NCBI GenBank assembly: GCA_032334055.1
Contig: JAUOZS010000002.1
Span: 1-64,000 of the forward strand
Reading direction: 5' to 3'
Source of the DNA: Selenomonadales bacterium 4137-cl
GTDB taxonomy: Bacteria > Bacillota > Negativicutes > Sporomusales > UBA7701
Length of the DNA stretch: 64,000 nt
The notes beneath the pieces are model-generated. The model did not search any database, had not been told where the DNA came from, and saw only the letters and a program-made list of their open reading frames with translations. Below, in pieces: positions 26,588 to 37,631 of the stretch. Position 1 is the first letter of the stretch. The number at the start of each line of letters is the position of its first letter. Both the position numbers and the translations under genes were made by a program.

Positions 26588-27259
26588 ATGGAAGAAAGAC
26601 GGGCCATGCCCCTCATCGGCGACGACGCGCCGGCCTTCGTCGCCAGGACCACCATGGGAGACATCAGCTTCCCCGGGGATTACAGCGGCAAATGGGTTAT
26701 CCTCTTCAGCCATCCCGCCGACTTTACCCCCGTTTGCACCACCGAGTTCATGACCTTCGCCTCCATGCAGGACGAGTTCCGCGCCCTCAACACCGAACTT
26801 ATCGGCCTTTCCATCGACAGTATCTACGCCCATATCGCCTGGCTGCGGACCATCAAGGAAAAAATCGACTTTAAGGGCATGAAGGGCGTGGAGGTCCTTT
26901 TCCCGGTCATCGAGGACCTTAAGATGGAGGTCGCGGCGAAATACGGCATGGTCCAACCCAACGCCTCCACCACCCAGGCCGTCCGCGCCGTCTTCATCAT
27001 CGACCCCGCCGCCAAGGTCAGGTGCATCATGTACTACCCGCTCAGCACCGGCCGCAACCTCGACGAGATAAAGCGCACCCTTATCGCCATCCAGAAGGCC
27101 GACGCCGAAGGCATCGCCACCCCCGCCAACTGGCAGCCCGGCGACGACGTCATCATCCCGCCCCCTGGCTCCTGCGGCGCCGCCAAGGAGCGGGTGGAGA
27201 GCGCCGAGGAAGGAAAATACTGCCTCGACTGGTTCATGTGCCTCCGCAAGGATAAATAA
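26588..27259 (+). CDS. Peroxiredoxin, Prx6/1-Cys type
   Basis: A 223-residue cytoplasmic peroxidase that reduces hydrogen peroxide or organic peroxides. The peroxidatic Cys50 lies in SHPADFTPVCTTEF, the C-terminal extension (from about 160) is the Prx6 type, and Arg in AVRAVFIIDP completes the site. Beyond the usual end are three extra cysteines (GSCGAAKER, YCLDWFMCLRK) that could act as resolving residues or metal ligands. AGGAGG precedes the ATG at 26588. It has its own promoter with a Fur/PerR-like operator and a terminator. It fits an oxygen-defence role with the rubredoxin and ferritin-like proteins of the window. Confidence 0.95.
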   Translation: MEERRAMPLIGDDAPAFVARTTMGDISFPGDYSGKWVILFSHPADFTPVCTTEFMTFASMQDEFRALNTELIGLSIDSIYAHIAWLRTIKEKIDFKGMKGVEVLFPVIEDLKMEVAAKYGMVQPNASTTQAVRAVFIIDPAAKVRCIMYYPLSTGRNLDEIKRTLIAIQKADAEGIATPANWQPGDDVIIPPPGSCGAAKERVESAEEGKYCLDWFMCLRKDK

Positions 27260-27276
27260 CCAACTCCCCTTCTTCA

Positions 27277-27305
27277 GGGCCCGGAAGTTTCCGGGCCTTG
27301 TTTTC
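27277..27305 (+). terminator. Terminator of the peroxiredoxin gene
   Basis: GGCCCGG pairs with CCGGGCC around AAGTTT (within 27277-27298), followed by TTGTTTTCTT. Confidence 0.75.
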
Positions 27306-27408
27306 TTCCCGGCCGGCGGTTTGCTACCCGCCCCCCATTTGTGATAATATTTTCTTACCCGTAAGGGCTAAACTTCCGCTTTTCCACCCTGAGACACGAG
27401 GTGACGAC

Positions 27409-28647
27409 GTGCATCCCTGGCTCGACCTGTTCGGCATCATCGCCTACCGCGTATTTTTCGTCTTCTTCGACCTGACCTTCTGGCTGGTGGTTGGCCTGGT
27501 GGCCTTCCAGTACCGGCGTATGCAGCAGGATCAGCTTAAGATGTTCGGCATCCCCGGCCCTAGCCTCTTCCGGCGGGTCGCCGCCGCCGCCGCCATCGGC
27601 GCGGCCGGCGGCGTCGTGGGCAGCTTCGTGCTGACCTTCGTCGGCCTACCTCTCAATCACCTCGGCCTCGCCTACATCTGGCCGGTCGTCATCGCCCTCA
27701 TGCTCGTCAACCTCCGCTTCATGTGCTTCGCCTACGCCGGCGGCCTCGTCGCCGTATCCAACGTCCTGTTCGGCTGGCCGGATGTCAACGTCCCCCAGGT
27801 CATCGCCCTCGTCGCCGCCCTGCACGTCACCGAAAGCATCCTCATCTTCGTCAGCGGCCGCTACGGCGCCGTGCCCATGATCCTCCAAAAAGACGACGGG
27901 CGCGTTGTCGGCGCCTTTACCCTCCAGAACTTTTGGCCGTTGCCCCTCGTCCTCCTCATGGCCTTTGTCCCCGAAACGATCGCGGGGATGATAAAAATGC
28001 CCGACTGGTGGCCGCTGCTGCCGATGCCGGACAAACCGCCGGTCGGCGACGAGTGGCACTACGCCCTCGTCCCCGTCGTCGCCGCCCTCGGCTACGGCGA
28101 CATCGCCGTCGCCAGCACCCCCGCCGAGCGCCGCCGCCAATCCGCCTTCCACCTTGCCCTTTACAGCCTCGCCCTCCTCGGCCTCGCCGTCCTGTCGGCC
28201 AGGTACGCCTGGCTGCAATTCTTCGCCGCCGTCATGTCGCCCCTCGGCCACGAGCTGCTCGTCCAGCTCGACAACCGCCGCGAGATGCGGGGCGAGCCCC
28301 GGTTCGTGCCCCCGGAGCGCGGCGTCATGGTCCTCGACACCGTCGCCGCCACCCCCGCCAGCCAGGCCGGCCTTCGCCCCGGCGACATCATCCTCGACCT
28401 CGGCGGCCTCGGCGTCGACAATACCTTCGAACTGGCCCGCGCCATCAGCTTCGCCCCCGACGCCTTCGACATCACCGTCAGCCGCGACGGCGCCGTCACG
28501 CGCCGCCGGGCCAGCTTCGCGGGCGGCGAGCGGCGCCTGGGGGTCATCCCCGTCCCCGAGGGCCGCGAGCAGAATTACGCCCGGCTTGTCGGCAACCGCT
28601 TCGGCCTGCTCGACTGGCTCAGAAACCGTTTTCGCAAAAGCGGATAA
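27409..28647 (+). CDS. Polytopic membrane protein with C-terminal PDZ domain (MinJ-like)
   Basis: A 412-residue inner-membrane protein. About eight hydrophobic segments cover residues 10-290; a PDZ domain follows at about 310-390 (PERGVMVLDTVAATPASQAG, LRPGDIILDLGGLGVDN, FDITVSRDG). This arrangement resembles MinJ of Bacillus, which links DivIVA to MinCD at the cell pole and septum, though MinJ also has helices after its PDZ. GTG 27409 behind GAGGTGA is the best start. It stands alone before uvrB. A division or protein-scaffolding role is inferred from topology only. Confidence 0.7.
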   Translation: MHPWLDLFGIIAYRVFFVFFDLTFWLVVGLVAFQYRRMQQDQLKMFGIPGPSLFRRVAAAAAIGAAGGVVGSFVLTFVGLPLNHLGLAYIWPVVIALMLVNLRFMCFAYAGGLVAVSNVLFGWPDVNVPQVIALVAALHVTESILIFVSGRYGAVPMILQKDDGRVVGAFTLQNFWPLPLVLLMAFVPETIAGMIKMPDWWPLLPMPDKPPVGDEWHYALVPVVAALGYGDIAVASTPAERRRQSAFHLALYSLALLGLAVLSARYAWLQFFAAVMSPLGHELLVQLDNRREMRGEPRFVPPERGVMVLDTVAATPASQAGLRPGDIILDLGGLGVDNTFELARAISFAPDAFDITVSRDGAVTRRRASFAGGERRLGVIPVPEGREQNYARLVGNRFGLLDWLRNRFRKSG

Positions 28648-28841
28648 TCGTTCTCATTCTTCTGTGGTTATGATATAATTATTACTAACCGATAATTTTT
28701 ATAAATTAATTTCCAGCCGAGGAAAAATTTCGTGCGGATTCCCGCCGTTTGCCAGACAGTTGCCAGGGTAAATGTCTGAGCGGATGTCAGGGGAAATGCC
28801 AGGGTTTTTGCAAGAAAAATGCCAGATTTTCCCCGGACCGC
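28648..28841 (+). other. Intergenic stretch with reiterated TGCCAG
   Basis: Before the uvrB promoter, TGCCAG occurs four times within about 85 bases (28749-28830), in variants such as TTGCCAG and AAATGCCAG, with TGTCAG and TGTCTG relatives between. No open frame or hairpin dominates. It may be a binding-site cluster or chance. Confidence 0.35.
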
Positions 28842-28870
28842 TTGCCCGAACATACGTACTGTAGTACAAT
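28842..28870 (+). promoter_or_regulatory. uvrB promoter
   Basis: TTGCCC (28842-28847) and TACAAT (28865-28870) with a 17-base spacer, 45 bases before the uvrB start. An SOS-box-like site lies inside the spacer. Confidence 0.65.
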
Positions 28871-28891
28871 GGAAACGACGAACGCTTGTTC
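28848..28891. promoter_or_regulatory. Two LexA (SOS) boxes upstream of uvrB
   Basis: GAACGCTTGTTC at 28880-28891 is a perfect Firmicute-type SOS box (GAAC-N4-GTTC). GAACATACGTAC at 28848-28859 matches at all but one of the eight defined positions. One lies between -35 and -10 and the other just past the start point, so LexA should repress uvrBA until DNA damage occurs. Confidence 0.88.
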
Positions 28892-28915
28892 TAAAAATAG
28901 CTTTGCGAGGCGGAT

Positions 28916-30982
28916 ATGACGACACTTGTCCCCAAACTAAAAACCACCTATCAGGAAGGCGGCCGGCCCTTCGAGGTCGTCGCTCCCTTCGTGCCCACCG
29001 GCGACCAACCCGCCGCCATCGCCAAGCTGGTCGGCGGCATTCAGGGCGGCGACTGGGCCCAGGTGCTGCTTGGCGCGACCGGCACCGGCAAAACCTTCAC
29101 CGTCGCCAAGGTCATTGAGGCGGTCCAGAAGCCGACCCTCGTCATCGCCCACAACAAAACCCTCGCGGCCCAGTTGGCCAGCGAGTTCAAGGAGTTTTTC
29201 CCCCACAACGCCGTCGAGTACTTTGTCAGCTACTACGACTACTACCAGCCCGAGGCGTATATCGCCCACACCGACACCTACATCGAGAAGGACGCGTCGA
29301 TCAACGACGAGATCGACAAGCTGCGCCACTCGGCCACCAGTTCGTTGTTCGAGCGGCGCGACGTCATCGTCGTGGCCAGCGTGTCCTGTATATACGGCCT
29401 CGGCTCGCCCGAGGACTACTACAACCTCGTGCTGTCGCTCCGCCAGGGCCAGGTGAGGGACCGCGACGAGATCCTCCGCAAGCTGGTCGACATCCAGTAC
29501 GAGCGCAACGACATCAACTTCACCCGCGGCACCTTCCGCGTGCGCGGCGACATCATCGAGATCTTCCCGGCCGCCTACGGCGAGCGGGCGGTACGCGTCG
29601 AGCTGTTCGGCGACGAGGTCGAGCGGATCATCGAGATCGACACCATCACTGGCGAGGTGCTGGCCGAGCGCAAGCACATCGCCATCTACCCCGCCAGCCA
29701 CTATGTCACCTCGCGCGACAACATGCTGCGAGCGACGCAGGACATCGAGGCGGAGCTGGCAGAGCGGCTGGCCGAGCTCAAGGCGCAGGACAAGCTCCTC
29801 GAGCACCAGCGCTTGAGTCAGCGCACCAGGTACGACCTGGAGATGATGCTGGAGATGGGCTACTGCTCGGGGATCGAGAATTATTCGCGCCACATTACCG
29901 GCCGCAAGCCGGGCGAGGCGCCGTACACCCTTATCGACTATTTCCCCGACGATTTCCTGATTGTCGTCGACGAATCGCATGTCACCATCCCGCAGCTCAG
30001 GGCGATGTACAACGGCGACCGCTCCCGCAAGGAGGCGCTGGTCGACTTCGGATTTCGCCTGCCGTCGGCGTTCGACAACCGGCCGCTGACCTTCGACGAG
30101 TTTGTCGAGCGGATCAACCAGATCGTCTATGTGTCGGCGACGCCGGCTCAGTACGAACTGGGGGCGTCCACGCAGGTGGCGGAGCAGATCATTCGTCCCA
30201 CAGGCCTCCTCGATCCCGAGGTCGAGGTGCGGCCGATCAAGGGGCAGATGGACGACCTGCTGGGCGAGATCAAGGCCCGCGCCGCCGCCAACGAGCGGGT
30301 GCTGGTCACCACGCTGACCAAGAAGATGGCCGAGGACCTGACCGAGTACCTCAAGGAGATGGGGGTGCGGGTGCGTTACCTCCACTCGGACATCGTCACC
30401 CTGGAAAGGTTGGAGATCATCCGTGATCTCAGGGCCGGAGCCTTCGATGTCCTTGTCGGCATCAACCTGCTGCGCGAGGGGCTCGACCTGCCGGAGGTGT
30501 CGCTGGTCGCTATCCTCGACGCCGACAAGGAGGGCTTCCTCCGTTCGGAGACGTCGCTCATCCAGACGATCGGCCGCGCCGCCCGCAACGCCAACGGTCG
30601 GGTCATCATGTACGCCGACGTCGTCACCGACTCGATGCGGCGGGCCATCGGCGAGACCGACCGCCGCCGGGCGGTGCAGCAGGCCTATAATGCCGAGCAC
30701 GGCATCACCCCGCAGACCATCCGCAAGCGGGTCAAGGAGATCATCGAGACGACGAAGGTGGCCGAGACGCCGGGCGAGTACCGCGCCGAGCGCATCAAGT
30801 CCATGTCGCGTTCCGAGACGCTGGCGCTCATCGCCAAGCTGGAGAAGGATATGCGCCAGGCGTCCAAGGTGCTGGAGTTCGAGCGGGCCGCCGAGTTCAG
30901 GGATATGATCGTCGAGCTCCGCCAGGGACTGCAGAACGCACCGCCGGCGATGAAGGAGAAGAAGAAAACGCGGGGCAAATAA
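28916..30982 (+). CDS. uvrB: Excinuclease ABC subunit B
   Basis: A 688-residue helicase-like subunit of nucleotide excision repair that receives damaged DNA from UvrA and recruits UvrC. Walker A GATGTGKT lies near residue 52, the damage-probing beta-hairpin with YYDYYQPEAY near 106, DESHV as Walker B near 348, helicase motifs through YVSATPAQYE and QTIGRAARN, and the UvrC-binding UVR motif (AKLEKDMRQASKVLEFERAA) near the C-terminus. GAGGCGG precedes the ATG. SOS boxes precede it; uvrA follows after 56 bases, forming a likely uvrBA operon. Confidence 0.98.
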   Translation: MTTLVPKLKTTYQEGGRPFEVVAPFVPTGDQPAAIAKLVGGIQGGDWAQVLLGATGTGKTFTVAKVIEAVQKPTLVIAHNKTLAAQLASEFKEFFPHNAVEYFVSYYDYYQPEAYIAHTDTYIEKDASINDEIDKLRHSATSSLFERRDVIVVASVSCIYGLGSPEDYYNLVLSLRQGQVRDRDEILRKLVDIQYERNDINFTRGTFRVRGDIIEIFPAAYGERAVRVELFGDEVERIIEIDTITGEVLAERKHIAIYPASHYVTSRDNMLRATQDIEAELAERLAELKAQDKLLEHQRLSQRTRYDLEMMLEMGYCSGIENYSRHITGRKPGEAPYTLIDYFPDDFLIVVDESHVTIPQLRAMYNGDRSRKEALVDFGFRLPSAFDNRPLTFDEFVERINQIVYVSATPAQYELGASTQVAEQIIRPTGLLDPEVEVRPIKGQMDDLLGEIKARAAANERVLVTTLTKKMAEDLTEYLKEMGVRVRYLHSDIVTLERLEIIRDLRAGAFDVLVGINLLREGLDLPEVSLVAILDADKEGFLRSETSLIQTIGRAARNANGRVIMYADVVTDSMRRAIGETDRRRAVQQAYNAEHGITPQTIRKRVKEIIETTKVAETPGEYRAERIKSMSRSETLALIAKLEKDMRQASKVLEFERAAEFRDMIVELRQGLQNAPPAMKEKKKTRGK

Positions 30983-31038
30983 AACGTTGTCCAGCGCTTG
31001 ATATTTTTGCATTTAATTATTTGCGGAGGCTATTTACG

Positions 31039-33891
<2,853 letters not shown>

Positions 33892-33899
33892 TGAAAAAA

Positions 33900-33935
33900 G
33901 GCTACCTGCGCCGGGATGGCGCGGGTAGCCTTTTT
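33900..33935 (+). terminator. Terminator of uvrBA
   Basis: A stem of 12 matches over 13 positions (33900-33912 with 33918-33930) closed by GGGAT, followed by TTTTT. A diverged copy lies at 35197 after the third uvrA-like end. Confidence 0.85.
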
Positions 33936-33976
33936 ATATTGGGGAGGGCTTTTGAGTTCATGGCACGCTTTACCTA

Positions 33977-34190
33977 GCGGCCGGGCCGTAGGTGCTGGGC
34001 TCCGGTACTCCGACTGAACGCGCCGTACGGCTTGCGTTGCGCGCCCGCGGGCACCGTCGTCAACTGACGTCCATGTCAGTAGACTCCTCGCTCGGCCGTC
34101 CATGGCCTCGCGTGCGGCGGCGCTGCTCTGCTTCGCCAACGGCGCGGTAACAGCCTCCGTAAAGTCGCCCTGCACCTGCGTCCCGGCCGC
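33977..34190 (+). repeat. Repeat family A, full copy 2
   Basis: A 214-bp element with terminal inverted repeats that match at 17 of 19 positions (33977-33995 with 34172-34190). It carries hairpin CTGAC-gtccat-GTCAG (34064-34079); copy 1 has CTGTC/GACAG at that place, a compensatory change. The second hairpin GGCC-gtccat-GGCC and the GCTTCGCCAACGGCGCG block are kept. Confidence 0.8.
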
Positions 34191-34231
34191 ACAGCCCGCA
34201 TCAAACGATCATCTGTGAGCTCGTGACCTCA

Positions 34232-34363
34232 GGCGACCGGGGCGGGATGGTGGTCGCCCAGGGCACCCCGGAGGAGATCGCCGCCTGCCCGGTGTCGTAT
34301 ACCGGCAAGTTCCTGGGGCCGGTGCTTGAAAAAGGCAAGAAAGAAGTAGGTAAAGCAGGATAG
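34232..34363 (+). pseudogene. Duplicated uvrA 3' end, copy B
   Basis: About 130 bases nearly identical to the last part of uvrA (from 33754), still in one frame: GDRGGMVVAQGTPEEIAACP, VSYTGKFLGPVLEKGKK, but then EVGKAG and a stop instead of IAKKSKAV. No start codon or upstream part of uvrA is present. The different ending suggests a separate allele, not a recent copying error. It is not followed by the terminator seen after the other two copies. Confidence 0.85.
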
Positions 34364-34438
34364 ATACCGGCTTACGAGATAGACCAGGCAGCTTTAAGCT
34401 GCCTGGCTTCTTTTACTTGCAGTGAGGGTACCTGTGGT

Positions 34439-34960
34439 TTATTGGAGCTCAGACTTGTCCGGTTTTTTTCCGGCAGTTGCGCTAGCTTTAACGTCAGTGG
34501 CTTTGCCGGTGACAACGCTTTCCTCCATGTTTTTTATCGTTTCCCGTATTTTTTGCTGATGATAGCCTGTCAGGGCAAACATGCGGAGGTCGCCGAGAAA
34601 ATCTAGACCGGCGGGTTCCTTTGTATTGCCACCGTTTTCTTTGGCCGCGGTCGGCTTAGCCGAACTGACGGACGCGGCGCTATCGCCGGCGGCCGCTGGC
34701 TTATCTTGGCTGCCGGCGACGGCGTTCTTGTCGGCGGCAGTTTTTGGGTCGTTATCGTCAGTCTTTTTGGCGGAGGTCTGGCCGACCAAAACCTTCATGT
34801 TTTTACCGATTACTATATAGGTGTATATAATATCGCCTGACTGAACGGTGACAAACTTCCAACCGCCCGCGTTGCCGCCCGCATCCTGTGAGGATTGATT
34901 TGCCGATTGCCCGTATGCGGCCTGATTTTTTGTCAATGCTGTAACCCCGGAAAGATCCAT
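34439..34960 (-). CDS. Hypothetical protein between uvrA-tail copies
   Basis: A 173-residue protein that I do not recognise. Residues 1-60 (DLSGVTALTKNQAAYGQSAN, then a beta hairpin DIIYTYIVIGKNMKVLVGQT) and a C-terminal helical part (LDFLGDLRMFALTGYHQQKI) flank a low-complexity Ala/Lys/Asp linker at about 65-115. There is no signal peptide or membrane segment. AGGAGA lies upstream of the ATG with long spacing. It sits alone on the minus strand between two partial uvrA ends, as expected for cargo of an inserted segment. Confidence 0.6.
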   Translation of the reverse strand: MDLSGVTALTKNQAAYGQSANQSSQDAGGNAGGWKFVTVQSGDIIYTYIVIGKNMKVLVGQTSAKKTDDNDPKTAADKNAVAGSQDKPAAAGDSAASVSSAKPTAAKENGGNTKEPAGLDFLGDLRMFALTGYHQQKIRETIKNMEESVVTGKATDVKASATAGKKPDKSELQ

Positions 34961-35073
34961 GCAGATATCATCTCCTGAAAATGAAAATAACTTCTCTAAT
35001 TAATATCGTAATTTCCAATAATTTCTTTAATGGATATTAAAACTGACGGCGTATTTGACTTCGGCAGCCGAAC

Positions 35074-35191
35074 GATCGCCCGGTGCACCCCGGAGGAAAT
35101 TGCCGCCTGCCCGGTGTCGTACACCGGCAAGTTCCTGGGGCCGGTGTTAGAGAAGGGGAAGAAGACTACGAAGAAAAGCAAGGCTGTATAA
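35074..35191 (+). pseudogene. Duplicated uvrA 3' end, copy C
   Basis: About 118 bases matching the uvrA end from the region encoding VVAQGTPEEI to the stop. The frame is kept from PEEIAACPVSYTGKFLGPVL onward and ends KGKKTTKKSKAV, close to uvrA itself. The left boundary is blurred (GATCGCCCGGTGCACC against GGTCGCCCAGGGTACC). It is followed by a copy of the uvrA terminator and by repeat family A copy 3, the same order as after uvrA. Bases 34961-35073 before it hold no gene. Confidence 0.85.
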
Positions 35192-35196
35192 TAAAA

Positions 35197-35231
35197 GGCT
35201 ACCGGCGCCGGGGTGGCGCGGGTAGCCTTTT
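35197..35231 (+). terminator. Terminator after uvrA-tail copy C
   Basis: GGCTACC...GGTAGCC hairpin (35197-35227) plus TTTT, homologous to the uvrBA terminator at 33900. Confidence 0.8.
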
Positions 35232-35292
35232 ATGGTTTTGTGGGGCTTATTAATTCGGGGCACGTTTAGCCGGCCCCGATTCGCCTTGCCTA

Positions 35293-35506
35293 GCGGCCGG
35301 GCCGTAGGCGCGGGGCTCCGATCCTCCGGGCGAACGCGCCATAAGGCTTGCGCCGCGCGCCCGCGGGCACCGTTGTCAACTGACGTCCATGTCAGTAGAC
35401 TCCTCGCTCGGCCGTCCATGGCCTCGCGTTCTGCGGCGCTGCTCTGCTTCGCCAACGGCGCGGGAACAGCCTCCGCAAAGTCGCCCTGCACCTACGTCCC
35501 GGACGC
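35293..35506 (+). repeat. Repeat family A, full copy 3
   Basis: A 214-bp element closely related to copy 2, with hairpin CTGAC-gtccat-GTCAG at 35380-35395, GGCC-gtccat-GGCC after it and the GCTTCGCCAACGGCGCG block. Its terminal inverted repeat is less perfect than in copies 1 and 2. The region between it and the next gene (35507-35713) shows nothing else clear. Confidence 0.78.
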
Positions 35507-35713
35507 TCGCTTGCCCATAGCCTCTTTTCTTTGGGAGACGGAAGCCCGTGGCGGAGACGTATGTTTTCCAGTCGCCGGATCGTTGTTTGAGCTCAATTTC
35601 CAGGGCAAACGAACTAAGTTTCATGGAAATTAATGTAAATTAAGCAGGAGTTTGGGAAGTGACGGCGGAATATGTTATGCTGATAAAACCTTTTACAAGG
35701 AGCTGACTATGTT

Positions 35714-36313
35714 TTGCCGAGAATGTTTGTCATTTGTATCCTGACTGTCGCGCTGCTGGCCACTTGTCCCGTGCCAGCTCTGGCCGACACTAACCTGCTG
35801 GACGATGACCAACCTGCTGCAAAGCCAGTGGTGGCTACGATTTACATCAACAATGCCAAAACCACCTATGACGACGAAATTACCGTCAAGCTAACCGAGC
35901 GCTTCAACGCTAAACTTACGAGATATGATATCCGTAAAGGCGACAGGTATGTGGAAAAACTGGATAAACAGGGGGTAACCGATATCTCTGTGGCCGAACG
36001 CGCCGATATTCTCAAGGCGTTTGAAGGCGAGGGCGTGGACTACGTCGTATATGCAGAAGTGCAGCCGCCGATCCTGAACGAATGGGTAGCGGTTTTCAAC
36101 GCGGGATACAAGGTCACCGTCATTGTCCCTGTGAAGATTCTCAATGTCAAAGCAGGAAGATATATTTATAACGGCAAGTTTACGGAGCAAGCGGACAACA
36201 GCGCCGTGATCGGCGGTGTTGGCACGAAAGCGGCGGTAATGACAGCATTGGATCAGATTTTGGCGAAGACGGATGAGGTTTTGGTCAACAGGCTGCCAAT
36301 AATAAATAAATGA
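35714..36313 (+). CDS. Exported protein, first of a tandem paralogous pair
   Basis: A 199-residue protein with a signal peptide (FVICILTVALLATCPVPALA, cleavage near 25). The mature part has VVATIYINNAKTTYDDEITV, then an ERADILKAFEGEGVDYVVYA segment and NGKFTEQADNSAVIGGVGTK. No family is recognised; the pattern suggests a periplasmic alpha/beta domain. It starts at TTG 35714, 11 bases after AAGGAG, since an ATG at 35709 is out of frame. The next gene is about 65 percent identical by eye and each has its own terminator, so this is a tandem duplication. Confidence 0.72.
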   Translation: MPRMFVICILTVALLATCPVPALADTNLLDDDQPAAKPVVATIYINNAKTTYDDEITVKLTERFNAKLTRYDIRKGDRYVEKLDKQGVTDISVAERADILKAFEGEGVDYVVYAEVQPPILNEWVAVFNAGYKVTVIVPVKILNVKAGRYIYNGKFTEQADNSAVIGGVGTKAAVMTALDQILAKTDEVLVNRLPIINK

Positions 36314-36315
36314 TT

Positions 36316-36352
36316 AAAACAAGCCCGTTTTTTAAAAAATCGGGCTTGTTTT
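36316..36352 (+). terminator. Terminator of the first paralogue
   Basis: A 12-bp stem (36316-36327 with 36341-36352) ending in TTTT, starting two bases after the stop. Confidence 0.8.
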
Positions 36353-36455
36353 AACAATTCGGGAAAATTTGTAAAAAAAGAAACAAAAAAAGAGGAATGA
36401 GGGGCGGAGCAAGGAATTAATGAAATGTTAAATTTTGCAAAGGGGTTGACTGTGC

Positions 36456-37052
36456 TTGCAGAAAAAGCTGGTTGTTTGCTGCCTAGCGATCGTGTTCCTT
36501 GTACTCTCTTCTATTCCCGCCTCCGCCGAGATAGTTTTGCTGCCAAAGGAAGAAACGGGACCCAAACCAGTAGTGGCAACTATTTACATCAACAACGCCA
36601 AGGCCACTTATGACGACGAGATTATCGCCAAACTGACCGAACGTTTTAATGCCAAGCTAAAAACGTACGAGATCCGCAAAGGCGACAAATATGTTGAAAA
36701 GTTGCATAAGATGGGAGTGACAGATATAACCACCGCCGAACGCACCGACATTCTTCAGGCGTTCGAGGGGGAGAATGTCGACTACGTAGTGTACGCAGAA
36801 GTACAGCCGCCCATCCTAAAACACTGGATGTCTCTTTTCAACCAGGGTTACGCAGCCACCGTCACCATTCCTGTCAAGATCATCGATGTCAAAGGCAGCA
36901 AATATATATACAACGGCAAATTCACGGAGCAAGCCGACAACAGCGCGGTCATCGGGGGTGTCGGTACTAAATCCGCCGTTATGAAGGCGATGGACAAGAT
37001 CTTCGTAAAAACTGACGAGCTTTTGGTGAGCAGAATGCCAATGAATAAGTAA
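36456..37052 (+). CDS. Exported protein, second of a tandem paralogous pair
   Basis: A 198-residue paralogue of the preceding gene. Signal peptide LVVCCLAIVFLVLSSIPASA, then VVATIYINNAKATYDDEIIA, IRKGDKYVEKLHKMGVTDIT, VDYVVYAEVQPPIL and the nearly invariant NGKFTEQADNSAVIGGVGTK. Conservation is highest in the YINNAK and NGKFTEQADNSAV blocks, which probably form the functional face. It starts at TTG 36456 behind AAAGGGG. The function is unknown; it is presumed periplasmic. Confidence 0.72.
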   Translation: MQKKLVVCCLAIVFLVLSSIPASAEIVLLPKEETGPKPVVATIYINNAKATYDDEIIAKLTERFNAKLKTYEIRKGDKYVEKLHKMGVTDITTAERTDILQAFEGENVDYVVYAEVQPPILKHWMSLFNQGYAATVTIPVKIIDVKGSKYIYNGKFTEQADNSAVIGGVGTKSAVMKAMDKIFVKTDELLVSRMPMNK

Positions 37053-37061
37053 TTATAACAG

Positions 37062-37098
37062 AACAGGCACGGCCTTCGCGGTTCGGGCCTGTTTTTTT
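37062..37098 (+). terminator. Terminator of the second paralogue
   Basis: AACAGGC (37062-37068) pairs with GCCTGTT (37087-37093) around a partly paired loop, followed by TTTTTT. Confidence 0.75.
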
Positions 37099-37180
37099 GT
37101 AAAGTATATTGTTTGCAGGGCTTTTATTGGCATTGCGGAAAAGAATCATATGAAGCAAGTACAGGTTGGAGGTCATCAAT

Positions 37181-37612
37181 TTGGATTTAAAGCAATGGGT
37201 CGCCGGCGAGGTTCACAGGTGCTATTGGGAGGATAACGTCAACTGCGCGCGGACGGTGCTGGCGATATTGGCGGAGTTGGGCGGGCAGACCCTCCACCCG
37301 CAGGTGGTGGCGGCGGCCACGGGGATGCACGGCGCGGGCGGGTTCCGGGCCCAGTGCGGGCTGGTGGAGGGCGCCCTGATGTATATCGGCATCGCCGGGG
37401 CGGAGCGCGGCCTGAACGACGAGGAGGTCGGCGACCGCTGCCGCGAATTCGCCGAGGAGTTCACCGCGGCGTTCGGCAGCCTGCTGTGCCGCGAGCTGAG
37501 GCCGGAAGGCTTCGCTGACGACCTACCTACCCATCTGTGCGAGCCGCGCAGCGTGGACGCGGCGATGTTCGCCGTGGAGTTTATGCGGGCGAAGGGCCTT
37601 ATCCGCGGCTAG
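37181..37612 (+). CDS. C_GCAxxG_C_C-family redox protein
   Basis: A 143-residue cytoplasmic protein of the cysteine-patterned C_GCAxxG_C_C family. Cysteines lie in DNVNCARTVL, FRAQCGLVEGAL, VGDRCREF, SLLCREL and THLCEP. Such proteins are putative redox or metal-binding factors of anaerobes with no settled function. GGAGG at 37168-37172 places the start at TTG 37181; an upstream TTG would overlap the ribosome site. Twenty bases separate it from the acetyltransferase gene, so it probably leads a three-gene operon. Confidence 0.75.
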   Translation: MDLKQWVAGEVHRCYWEDNVNCARTVLAILAELGGQTLHPQVVAAATGMHGAGGFRAQCGLVEGALMYIGIAGAERGLNDEEVGDRCREFAEEFTAAFGSLLCRELRPEGFADDLPTHLCEPRSVDAAMFAVEFMRAKGLIRG

Positions 37613-37631
37613 CCGCGCAGGGGGATGCACA

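Noticed and set aside
28937..31012. A 691-codon frame antisense to uvrB
   Set aside because: Shadow of uvrB, whose motifs are complete on the + strand.
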